Of a stretch of 64,000 nucleotides of DNA, positions 17,369 through 25,146 are shown in pieces. Position numbers and translations under genes: made by a program. A model generated the notes under the pieces. The model made no database searches. It worked only from the letters and a program-made list of their open reading frames with translations, and was not told the origin of the DNA. The stretch is from Ferrovibrio terrae_A (lineage in GTDB: Bacteria; Pseudomonadota; Alphaproteobacteria; Ferrovibrionales; Ferrovibrionaceae), in contig NZ_CALSAN010000013.1 of NCBI RefSeq assembly GCF_943372915.1, positions 62,001 through 126,000 on the forward strand. The letters run 5' to 3'. Positions within the stretch are counted from its first letter, which is position 1. Every line of letters starts with the position of its first letter.

Positions 17369-18034
17369 TTATTCCAGGGCCAGCTTGATGGCGCCGGCAA
17401 TGGCAAAGGGGCTGAGCGCCAGGGCACCGGCCAGGAAGGCGCCCAGCAGCAGCAGATGCGGTGTGGCCGTCAGGCCATAGCTGGCGGCTTCGACGGCACC
17501 GACGCCGAAAATCAGCACCGGAATCACCAGCGGCAGGGTCAGCAGCGGCACCAGCACGGCACCGCGTTTGGCCCCCAGCGTGAGCGCCGCGCCGATGGCA
17601 CCGATCAGGCTCAGACTCGGTGTGCCGAGCAACAGCGCCAGCAGCAGCACCGGAATGGCTTCGATATCCATCTGCAGCAGCAGGGCCAGCAAGGGCGCGA
17701 TCAGGCTGAGCGGCAATCCCGTCGTGAGCCAGTGCGCCAGCGTCTTGGCCAGCGCCACCAGCCCGAGCGGCAGCGGCGCCTGCGCCAGCAGATCGAGCGT
17801 GCCGTCTTCCTGGTCGGTCTGGAACAGGCGGTCGAGCGACAGCATGGCGGCCAGCAGCGCGGCCACCCAGATCACGCCGGCGGCGATGCGCGCCAGAATC
17901 TGCGGCTCGGGCCCGACGCCGAGCGGGAACAGGCTGACCGCCAGCACGAAGAACAGCACCGTGGTGAGCATGGCGCCCTGGGCGCCGAAGCCCAGGCGCA
18001 AATCGCGGCCGACAATGGCGAGGAAGGCGTTCAT
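17369..18034 (-). CDS. ccmB: Heme exporter protein CcmB
   Basis: A 221-residue, six-helix membrane subunit of the CcmAB ABC-type complex that drives release of heme-loaded CcmE. The N-terminus MNAFLAIVGRDLRLGF and the segments LDRLFQTDQEDGTLDLL and LLTLPLVIPVLIFGVGA are family hallmarks. The start overlaps the ccmA stop by ATGA, so the ATPase and its membrane partner are translationally coupled. Confidence 0.95.
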   Translation of the reverse strand: MNAFLAIVGRDLRLGFGAQGAMLTTVLFFVLAVSLFPLGVGPEPQILARIAAGVIWVAALLAAMLSLDRLFQTDQEDGTLDLLAQAPLPLGLVALAKTLAHWLTTGLPLSLIAPLLALLLQMDIEAIPVLLLALLLGTPSLSLIGAIGAALTLGAKRGAVLVPLLTLPLVIPVLIFGVGAVEAASYGLTATPHLLLLGAFLAGALALSPFAIAGAIKLALE

Positions 18035-18663
18035 GTAAGCCGGCCTTCGGGCAGTGCAAGCTGACGCGCAGCCGGCAGCGGCACGGCGACATGGCTGGCG
18101 AGGATGACCAGGCCGCCACGCGCACGATGGGCCTGCAGGATCGTGCCGAGCCATTCAACCGCGCTGATGTCGAGCGCATTGGTCGGCTCATCCAGCAGCC
18201 ACAGGAGTGCCGGCGTGAGCAGCAGGCGGGCCAGCGCCACACGATGTTTCTGGCCGGCAGAGAGATAACGCGCCGGCAGATGGCGCTGGCGCGTCAGGCC
18301 GGCGGCCTCGAGTGCCTGTGCGGCCTGCTGTTCGGCGGCCGGCGCCGGCACACCCTGCAGCCGGGCGAAGAAGGCGAGGTTTTCCGTGGCGGTCAGTTGC
18401 GGCTTCACCGCATCCTGATGACCGAGATAGAGCAGCCGGGCGCGATGTGCATCGGCATCCGCCGAAATCGGCGCCGCATCCCACAGCACGCGGCCATCGG
18501 CGGCCGGCAGGAAGCCGGCGAGCAGGCGCAGCAGGCTGGATTTGCCGCTGCCGTTCGGGCCATGCAGAAGCAGCGCCTCGCCGGCAGCGAGACGAAAAGT
18601 CAGATCGCGAAAAAGCTGGCGCTCGCCGCGGATGCAGGCGAGCCCTTCGACCGCCAACGCCAT
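18031..18663 (-). CDS. ccmA: Cytochrome c biogenesis ATPase CcmA
   Basis: A 210-residue ABC ATPase: Walker A GPNGSGKS (35-42), signature LSAGQKHRVALARL (the LSAGQ variant is usual in CcmA), Walker B LWLLDEPTNALD, and a switch histidine in LASHVAVPL. With CcmB it powers release of holo-CcmE. It is the first of the nine ccm genes and follows the PaaK-like ligase stop by only 30 bp with no clear promoter, so the ccm genes may be at least partly transcribed from upstream. Confidence 0.95.
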   Translation of the reverse strand: MALAVEGLACIRGERQLFRDLTFRLAAGEALLLHGPNGSGKSSLLRLLAGFLPAADGRVLWDAAPISADADAHRARLLYLGHQDAVKPQLTATENLAFFARLQGVPAPAAEQQAAQALEAAGLTRQRHLPARYLSAGQKHRVALARLLLTPALLWLLDEPTNALDISAVEWLGTILQAHRARGGLVILASHVAVPLPAARQLALPEGRLT

Positions 18664-18693
18664 GATGCGGCGGAGTTTAACCGCTTCAGGGAC

Positions 18694-20004
18694 TTACTGG
18701 TAGGTGCGGAGATCGGCGATCACCTTGCCGTCATTCGGCAGGCTGCCCAGGGCAACGATCTCGACCCGGCCACGCAGCTTGCACACGGCCTGCAGGCTTT
18801 CGGCGATCTTGGCGGCGTTGGCCGCCCTGCCCTCCACCTTCAGCACCATGACATCGAGATTGTTCTCCGAACTGACCTCCAGCCGGGCCTTGGCGATCTC
18901 GGCGTGCCGCGCCACCACCTGGGCGATCTGGCCCGGCGTGACGAACATGCCCTTCACCTTGGTGGTCTGGTCGGCGCGACCCATCCAGCCCTTGATGCGG
19001 GTGTTGGTGCGGCCGCAGGGGCTGATACCGGGCAACACGGCTGAGAGGTCACCGGTGGCGAAGCGGATCATCGGATAGACCGGGTTGGCCAGCACGGTGA
19101 CCACCACCTCGCCCACCTCGCCCGGCGCCACCGGATCGCCGGTGCCCGGCCGCACGATTTCGACGATCACATCCTCGTCCAGGATCATGCCCTCCAGTGC
19201 GGAGGATTCATAAGCGACCAGCCCGAGATCGGCGGTGCCATAGGATTGCAGCACCGCGACGCCCAGTGCCTTCAACTCGGCGCGTAAAGAAGGCGGCAGC
19301 GCCTCGGCGCCGACCAGGCCCTTTTTCAGCGAGGCCGTCGACTTGCCGAGTTCGCGGCCCTTCTCCAGCAGGATCTTGAGGAAGGACGGCGTACCGCAAT
19401 AGACGCGCGGCTGCAGCTGGGCGATGGCATCCAGCTGCAGTTCGGTATTGCCGATGCCGGCGGGAAACACCGGGCAGCCGATGGCAAAGGCGGAGCCTTC
19501 GGTGAGGCGGCCAGCCGGGGTGAGATGATAGGAGAAAGCATTGTGCACCAGGTTGCCCGGCCGGCAGCCCGCCGCCCACATGGCGCGGGCAAAGCGCCAG
19601 GGATCGGGCTGCTTTGCGGTGGGCCGCGCATAGGCTTCATAGAGCGGCCCGGGCGACTGGAAGTAATTCGCGATCTCGGATGGCTTGCCCGCATCAAGGC
19701 CGCCAAACGGCGGCATTGCCTTCTGGCGCGGCGCCAGATCGGATTTGCGCGTGACCGGCAATGTTGCGAGAGCAGCCAGCGAGGCGATCTTCGCCGGCTT
19801 CACGTCTTTCAGGATCTCGCGGTAATACGGGCTGGCCTTTTTCGCATGCGCGATCAGGGCCTGCAGCGCGGCCAGCTGCGCCTTCAGGCGCGCGGCCGGC
19901 TTGCGTGTCTCGCGCTTGTCGAAATATTCGTCCGCCCTGGCGACTGTCTTGAAAGCTTTTTTAACAGTCTTTTTGACAGCCTTCTTCACGGCTTTCTTCG
20001 CCAC
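18694..20004 (-). CDS. PaaK-like AMP-dependent CoA ligase with lysine-rich N-terminal tail
   Basis: A 436-residue adenylate-forming enzyme of the phenylacetate-CoA ligase family: AHAKKASPYYREILKDV near the N-terminus, adenylate-binding SYGTADLGLVAYE, RFATGDLS and the hinge GRADQTTKVKGMFVTP. The first 20 residues form a tail of repeated KKAVKK units ending before VARADEYFDKRE, where normal homology begins. The start is GTG with a strong GAGGAG site, so the tail is probably translated. It lies between livF and ccmA. The substrate is likely an aryl or other carboxylic acid; this is inferred from family and neighbours. Confidence 0.83.
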   Translation of the reverse strand: MAKKAVKKAVKKTVKKAFKTVARADEYFDKRETRKPAARLKAQLAALQALIAHAKKASPYYREILKDVKPAKIASLAALATLPVTRKSDLAPRQKAMPPFGGLDAGKPSEIANYFQSPGPLYEAYARPTAKQPDPWRFARAMWAAGCRPGNLVHNAFSYHLTPAGRLTEGSAFAIGCPVFPAGIGNTELQLDAIAQLQPRVYCGTPSFLKILLEKGRELGKSTASLKKGLVGAEALPPSLRAELKALGVAVLQSYGTADLGLVAYESSALEGMILDEDVIVEIVRPGTGDPVAPGEVGEVVVTVLANPVYPMIRFATGDLSAVLPGISPCGRTNTRIKGWMGRADQTTKVKGMFVTPGQIAQVVARHAEIAKARLEVSSENNLDVMVLKVEGRAANAAKIAESLQAVCKLRGRVEIVALGSLPNDGKVIADLRTYQ

Positions 20005-20026
20005 GGGACTCTCCTCAGATCACGGG

Positions 20027-20875
20027 TCAGGCCAGCCAGCGTTTGCGGCGGCGGTAATGCTTGGTGTCGCGGAAGCTCATGCGACCGCCTGAACCGAGGC
20101 CGAGATAGAATTCCTTCACATCGGAATTCTCGCGCAGCTTTTCGGCCGGGCCATCCATGACGATGCGGCCGTTTTCCAGGATATAGCCGTAATCGGCATA
20201 GCGCAGCGCCATGTTGGTATTCTGCTCGGCGATCAGGAAACTGACGCCGGTTTCCTTGTTGAGCTTGTGGACGATCTCGAAGATCTCCTCCACCAGCTGC
20301 GGCGCCAGGCCCATCGAGGGCTCATCCAGCAGGATGGTGTCGGGCTTGCTCATCAGCGCGCGGCCGATCGCCGTCATCTGCTGTTCGCCGCCCGAGGTGT
20401 AGCCGGCCTGGGATTTGCGCCGCACCTTCAGGCGCGGAAAATAGGAATAGACCATCTCGAGATGCTGCTCGATCGCCTTGTTGCCGTCGGTGCGGGTATA
20501 GGCGCCGGTGAGCAGGTTTTCCTCGATGGTGAGATGGCCGAAGCAATGCCGGCCCTCCATCACCTGGATCAGGCCTTTCTTGACCAGCGCAGAGGCATTG
20601 AGCTGGTCGACGCGCTCGCCGTGATAGTCGATATGACCCTTGGTGATATCGCCGCGCTCGGCGCGCAGCAGATTGGAAATCGCCTTGAGCGTGGTGGTCT
20701 TGCCGGCGCCATTGGCGCCCAGCAGGGCGACGATGCCGCCCTTGGGCAGCTGCAGCGACACGCCCTTGAGCACGAGGATGACGTGATTGTAGATCACCTC
20801 GATATTGTTGACCGAAAGCAGCGGCGCGGCAGTGCCGGCATCAGCGGAAGTGGCAGTGGTCGTCTGGGCGGTCAT
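20027..20875 (-). CDS. ABC ATPase, LivF family
   Basis: A 282-residue branched-chain-amino-acid-type ATPase: Walker A GANGAGKT (53-60), signature YTSGGEQQM, Walker B ILLDEPSMGL. It has an extra C-terminal segment of about 30 residues (LGSGGRMSFRDTKHYRRRKRWLA) not usual in LivF, but common in LivF paralogs encoded beside acyl-CoA ligases. The ATG at 20875 is preferred over a TTG seven codons upstream. It follows the binding-protein gene but is separated from it by a strong terminator, so it must be expressed by read-through or a local promoter. Confidence 0.9.
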   Translation of the reverse strand: MTAQTTTATSADAGTAAPLLSVNNIEVIYNHVILVLKGVSLQLPKGGIVALLGANGAGKTTTLKAISNLLRAERGDITKGHIDYHGERVDQLNASALVKKGLIQVMEGRHCFGHLTIEENLLTGAYTRTDGNKAIEQHLEMVYSYFPRLKVRRKSQAGYTSGGEQQMTAIGRALMSKPDTILLDEPSMGLAPQLVEEIFEIVHKLNKETGVSFLIAEQNTNMALRYADYGYILENGRIVMDGPAEKLRENSDVKEFYLGLGSGGRMSFRDTKHYRRRKRWLA

Positions 20876-20901
20876 GCGGATATCCGGTGCTGACAAAAAG
20901 A

Positions 20902-20931
20902 AACCCCCGCCGGTTCAGGCCGGCGGGGGTT
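20902..20931 (-). terminator. Strong intrinsic terminator after the Liv-type binding-protein gene
   Basis: A perfect 12-bp stem (AACCCCCGCCGG / CCGGCGGGGGTT) with a 6-base loop, followed on the minus strand by CTTTTTG. It starts 11 bases beyond the binding-protein stop and lies within the same-strand array, before livF. Confidence 0.88.
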
Positions 20932-20941
20932 GTTAACAGGC

Positions 20942-22252
20942 TTACGACCGTGCACAGGCCCTGGAGGCGATGTTCTTCTCACGCGCGTAGCTGTCGGCAT
21001 CCTTCAGATACAGCGGCCACAGCTTCTGGTTTTCCGGCAGAATCCAGTCGCTGACCGGTTTCCACTGGTCGCCCTGCCACTGCACCACCTGGATCTTGCC
21101 ATCGCCCAGATGGTTGTCGCAGGCCAGTTTCAGCGGCTGCAGGAAGCCCTTCAGGCCGAGCTTGTCGATGCTGGCATCGGTGAGATTGATCGCCTCGAAG
21201 CCGTCACGCGACTGCTCACCGTTCATCACCTTGCCCTTGCCATGCTTTTCCTGGGCGGCGCGCAGGGCCTCAACCGTCAGCATGGCGTTCATCACGCCAC
21301 GCAGATAGCCGATCTCGCCGAAGTGCTTGCCACCCTGCGAGGCTTTGCCCTTGTCGACCACGAACTTCTTCATGTCCTTGAGCACCTGCAGATCCTTCGA
21401 CGCACCGTGGAAGGTCAGGCCCTTGTAGCCCTTGGCTGCCGGGCCCGCCGCCTGCACGTCGCTGTCCTGGCTCGACCACCAGATACCGATCATCTTCTCC
21501 CGCGCGAAACCGACCGCGGCAGCTTCCTTCAGCGACACGGCGTTCATCGCGCCCCAGCCCTGCAGGTAGACATAGTCCGGGCGCATCTGGCGGATCTGCA
21601 GCCAGATCGACTTCTGTTCCAGGCCGGGCGCCGGCACCGGCACCAGCTCAAGCTGGAAGCCGAGTTCCTGTGCGTAGTTCTGGAAGACCGGGATCGGCTC
21701 CTTGCCATAGGCGATGTCGATATAGACATAGGCAATCTTCTTGCCCTTCAGCTTGTCCTTACCGCCCATTTCCTTGGCGATGTACTGGATGCCGGCAGAG
21801 GCGCCGCCCCAGTAGGTGGCCGGTGCGGTGAACACCCAGGGGAAGATGTTGCCCACGGTGGCCGAGGCGCGGCCATAGCCCATCGAGAAGATCACCGACT
21901 TGTCGACCGGCGCGCGATCGATCAAGGCGTAGGTGATGCCGGTGGAATACGGGCTGAAGATGGTGCCACCCAGTGCCTTCAGGCGCTCGTAGCACTCAAC
22001 ACCGCGCTCGGTGTTGTACTGGGTCTCGCATTCTTCGTTGCGCAGCTTGACGCCATTGAGGCCGCCGTCACGCTCGTTCATCAGGTTGATGTAGTCGGCA
22101 AAGCCGTCGGCGACCGGAATGCCGCTCGGCGCAAACGGGCCGGTACGGTAGACCATCGACGGAATCACCTGCTCCTGGGCCAGGGCAGCGAAGGCGCTGC
22201 CGGCCAGAGCTGCGCCCACGACAAGGGACGCAATCCATTTGGATGCTTTCAT
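20942..22252 (-). CDS. Periplasmic ligand-binding protein, Liv family (Peripla_BP_6)
   Basis: A 436-residue periplasmic receptor with a Sec signal peptide (about 1-25, ...AFAALAQ). The Peripla_BP_6 fold is indicated by YRTGPFAPSGIPVADGFADY, VECYERLKALGGTIFSPYST and the GKKIAYVYIDIAYGKEP hinge. It is longer than LivJ (about 370) and belongs to the subtype found beside acyl-CoA ligases, for which aromatic or fatty acids rather than leucine are plausible ligands. The start has a GGAGG site. The strong terminator immediately downstream should make its mRNA the dominant product of the operon. Confidence 0.88.
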   Translation of the reverse strand: MKASKWIASLVVGAALAGSAFAALAQEQVIPSMVYRTGPFAPSGIPVADGFADYINLMNERDGGLNGVKLRNEECETQYNTERGVECYERLKALGGTIFSPYSTGITYALIDRAPVDKSVIFSMGYGRASATVGNIFPWVFTAPATYWGGASAGIQYIAKEMGGKDKLKGKKIAYVYIDIAYGKEPIPVFQNYAQELGFQLELVPVPAPGLEQKSIWLQIRQMRPDYVYLQGWGAMNAVSLKEAAAVGFAREKMIGIWWSSQDSDVQAAGPAAKGYKGLTFHGASKDLQVLKDMKKFVVDKGKASQGGKHFGEIGYLRGVMNAMLTVEALRAAQEKHGKGKVMNGEQSRDGFEAINLTDASIDKLGLKGFLQPLKLACDNHLGDGKIQVVQWQGDQWKPVSDWILPENQKLWPLYLKDADSYAREKNIASRACARS

Positions 22253-22365
22253 TTTTTCCTCCCGGTTGTACCCGCCTTATCCGGCGGGAATTGGTATTAG
22301 CCTAGCATGCCAAAAACACAGGACAAACTCGGTTTTTACGACACGGATGCGGCGCTACACGTTTC

Positions 22366-23430
22366 TCAATAGGGGAACGGCCAGATCCGCAGCTTCTCCT
22401 TGGTGATCTGCCACAACCGCGCCAGACCATGCGGTTCGACGATCAGGAAGAACACGATCAGGGCGCCGAACACCATGAATTCCAGATGCGAAACCAGGGC
22501 GGTCGACAGGTCGAAACCAAGCATCGGCGGCACCCGGGTCAGGAAGATCGGCAGCAGCAGGATGAAGAAAGCGCCGAGGAAGCTGCCCAGGATCGAGCCC
22601 AGACCGCCGATGATAATCATGAACAGAGCCTGGAACGACAGGTTGATGCCGAAGCCATCAGGCTCGGCCGACCCGAGATAGACGAAGAGATACAGCGCGC
22701 CGGCGACGCCGACATAGAAGGACGACACCGCAAAGGCGGTCAGCTTGGCCACCACCGGGCGGATGCCGATGATCTCGGCGGCGATGTCCATGTCGCGGAT
22801 CGCCATCCACTGCCGGCCCGGATTGCTGCGGATCATGTTCTTGGCGGCCAGGGCGAGAACCGAAACGACGCCAAGCGCGAACAGATACTTTTCCATCGGC
22901 GTGTCGATGCTCCAGCCCAGCAGCGTGAGCGGCGGCACCGTGATGACGCCAGAGGCGGCATAGTTGGTCAGCCAGCCCCATTTGACGAACAGCCAGGGCA
23001 GGAAGAACTGCGCCGCCAGCGTGGCCACGGCAAGGTAGAAGCCCTTGATGCGGAGGGATGGCAGGCCAAAGAACATGCCGACCGCCGCGGTGACCAGACC
23101 AGCCAGGGCAAACACCACCAGCAAGTTGAGATCGGGCACGCGGGTGGCCAGGTTCCAGGCCGCCACGGCGCCGACGCCCATGAAGGCGCCGGTGCCCAGC
23201 GAAAGCTGGCCGCAATAACCGGTCAGGATATTGAGCCCCAGGGCGGCCAGCGCCAGGCAGAGGAAGGGGATCAGCAACGCGGTGTAGACGTAGTTGGTCG
23301 CTACAAGCGGGATGCCGACGAAGGCGACCAGCATCAGCAGCACGAAGAACACACGGTCCTGCGGGATGGTGAAGATCGCCTGATCGTCGCTGTAGGTGGT
23401 CTTGTACTGGCCGGATTCGCGGTAGAGCAT
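22366..23430 (-). CDS. ABC permease, LivM family
   Basis: A 354-residue inner-membrane permease with about eight to ten helices. The family signature is GYCGQLSLGTGAFMGVGAV, and the coupling loop sits around RDMDIAAEIIGIRPVVAKL. An N-terminal extension of about 35 residues (up to AIFTIPQDRVFF) precedes the first helix, as in LivM proteins of this gene cluster type. It forms a heterodimeric pore with LivH, encoded 21 bp upstream; an AAAGGA site precedes the ATG. Confidence 0.92.
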   Translation of the reverse strand: MLYRESGQYKTTYSDDQAIFTIPQDRVFFVLLMLVAFVGIPLVATNYVYTALLIPFLCLALAALGLNILTGYCGQLSLGTGAFMGVGAVAAWNLATRVPDLNLLVVFALAGLVTAAVGMFFGLPSLRIKGFYLAVATLAAQFFLPWLFVKWGWLTNYAASGVITVPPLTLLGWSIDTPMEKYLFALGVVSVLALAAKNMIRSNPGRQWMAIRDMDIAAEIIGIRPVVAKLTAFAVSSFYVGVAGALYLFVYLGSAEPDGFGINLSFQALFMIIIGGLGSILGSFLGAFFILLLPIFLTRVPPMLGFDLSTALVSHLEFMVFGALIVFFLIVEPHGLARLWQITKEKLRIWPFPY

Positions 23431-23451
23431 GTGTGTGATCCTTTGCTTGCG

Positions 23452-24336
23452 CTACACGCGTTCGATGAGTTTTTCGCCGAACAGGCCCTGCGGCCGGATC
23501 AGCAGGAAGCCGAGAGCCAGCACATAGGCGAACCAGTTCTCGATGCCGCCGCCGAACATCGGACCGATATAGACCTCGGCCAGCTTTTCGCCGGCACCGA
23601 TGATAAGCCCGCCGATGATGGCGCCGGGAATGGAGGTGAAGCCGCCGAGGATGAGCACCGGCAGCGCCTTCAGCGCCAGGCTGACAATCGCCGGCTGCAC
23701 ACCCAGCTTGGAGCCCCACATGATGCCGGCAACCAGCGCCACCAGGCCGGCAATGGCCCAGACGATGATCCAGATCACGTTAAGCGGAATGCCCACCGAC
23801 TGCGCCGCCTGGTGATCATCGGCCACCGCGCGCAGCGCACGGCCGGTGCGGGTTTTCTGGAACACCACCAGCGCGGCCAGCAGCGTGCCGGCGACCAGCG
23901 CGGCCCACAGATCGAAGGACTGGATCAGGATCTCGCCATCCATCAGGAAGATCGGATCGGTGGGAATGCCGACATCGAGCTGGCGCACGTTGCTGCCCCA
24001 GATCAGCTGGCCGAAACCATCGAGGAAGAAGGATACGCCGATGGTGGCCATGAACAGGATGATGCCTTCCTGATTGACCAGATGGCGCAGCACCAGCCGC
24101 TCGATCACGCCGGCCAGCAGCACCATCACGCCGACGGTGAGGATCAGCGACAGCCACATCGGTACACCGAGTTCGTTGAACCCGACAAAGAACAGGCCAG
24201 CGAACAGGACCATCGCACCCTGCGCGAAATTGAATACGCCGGACGCCTTGAAGATCAGCACGAAGCCGAGCGCGACCAGCGAATACATCACGCCGGCCAT
24301 CAGGCCACCGATCAGGACTTCGAAGAAAAATGCCAC
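23452..24336 (-). CDS. ABC permease, LivH family (GTG start)
   Basis: A 294-residue inner-membrane permease, partner of LivM. The N-terminal YSLVALGFVLIFKASGVFNFAQG block is diagnostic of LivH, and the coupling loop is in RALRAVADDHQAAQSVGIPL. The start codon is GTG with a strong AAGGGGG site; no nearby ATG fits. It is followed by livM and preceded by livG with 13 bp between. Confidence 0.92.
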   Translation of the reverse strand: MAFFFEVLIGGLMAGVMYSLVALGFVLIFKASGVFNFAQGAMVLFAGLFFVGFNELGVPMWLSLILTVGVMVLLAGVIERLVLRHLVNQEGIILFMATIGVSFFLDGFGQLIWGSNVRQLDVGIPTDPIFLMDGEILIQSFDLWAALVAGTLLAALVVFQKTRTGRALRAVADDHQAAQSVGIPLNVIWIIVWAIAGLVALVAGIMWGSKLGVQPAIVSLALKALPVLILGGFTSIPGAIIGGLIIGAGEKLAEVYIGPMFGGGIENWFAYVLALGFLLIRPQGLFGEKLIERV

Positions 24337-24349
24337 CCGAAATCCCCCT

Positions 24350-25141
24350 TCAGTGCTGCACGCCGAGATAGGCGTCGATCACGGCTTGGTTGTTTTTCAC
24401 TTCCGACGGTATGCCGTCGCCGATCTTGCGGCCGTAATCGAGCACCACGACGCGATCAGAAATATCCATCACCACACCCATATCGTGTTCGATCAGGCAG
24501 ATCGTGGTGCCGAACTCGTCATTGACGTCGAGAATGAAGCGGCACATATCCTGCTTCTCTTCCAGATTCATGCCGGCCATCGGCTCGTCGAGCAGCAGCA
24601 GCGTCGGCTCGGCCGCCAGCGCGCGGGCCAGTTCGACGCGCTTCTGCAGGCCATAGGGCAGCCGGCCCACCGGCACCTTGCGGATCGCCTGGATCTCCAG
24701 GAAGTCGATGATGCGCTCGCAGAATTCGCGATGGACGATCTGCTCGCGCTCCGCCGGCCCCTTGTAAAAGGCAGAGGCCAGCAGGCCAGCCTTCATCTTG
24801 AGCAGGCGGCCGGTCATAATGTTGTCCAGCGTCGACATGCCCTTGAACAGCGCAATATTCTGGAAGGTGCGCGCGATGCCGTGGCTGGCGGCCTCGTGCG
24901 GCTTCATCTGCTTACGCTTTTCGCCACGATAGGTGATGGTGCCCTGCTGCGGGTGATAAAACCCGTTGATGCAGTTCAGCATCGAGGATTTGCCGGCGCC
25001 GTTCGGCCCGATGATGGCCAGCACCTCATGCTCGCGGATCTCGAAGCTGATATCGGTCAGCGCCTTCACACCGCCGAACGACAGGCTGATGTTTTCGACC
25101 TTGAGCAGGACGTCGCCAATCTTCTTCTCTGCCACACTCAT
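24350..25141 (-). CDS. ABC ATPase, LivG family
   Basis: A 263-residue ATPase with Walker A GPNGAGKS (45-52), the LivG-type signature YGLQKRVELARAL, Walker B LLLLDEPMAGM and switch histidine LIEHDMGVVM. It pairs with LivF to energise the LivHM pore. It begins 5 bp after the acyl-CoA ligase stop, indicating co-transcription with the ligase. Confidence 0.93.
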   Translation of the reverse strand: MSVAEKKIGDVLLKVENISLSFGGVKALTDISFEIREHEVLAIIGPNGAGKSSMLNCINGFYHPQQGTITYRGEKRKQMKPHEAASHGIARTFQNIALFKGMSTLDNIMTGRLLKMKAGLLASAFYKGPAEREQIVHREFCERIIDFLEIQAIRKVPVGRLPYGLQKRVELARALAAEPTLLLLDEPMAGMNLEEKQDMCRFILDVNDEFGTTICLIEHDMGVVMDISDRVVVLDYGRKIGDGIPSEVKNNQAVIDAYLGVQH

Positions 25142-25146
25142 ACCGC

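Noticed and set aside
20876..20896. TTG start for LivF seven codons before the chosen ATG
   Set aside because: It would lie next to the terminator T tract and adds no conserved residues; the ATG is the simpler choice, although a GGGGG stretch upstream means it is not fully excluded.
22429..24525. A nearly 700-codon open frame on the plus strand across livM and livH
   Set aside because: It is antisense to two genes with clear family motifs, is rich in His, Arg, Gln and Asp as expected from reading GC-rich genes backwards, and has no recognisable domain. Many similar long antisense frames exist in this window for the same reason.
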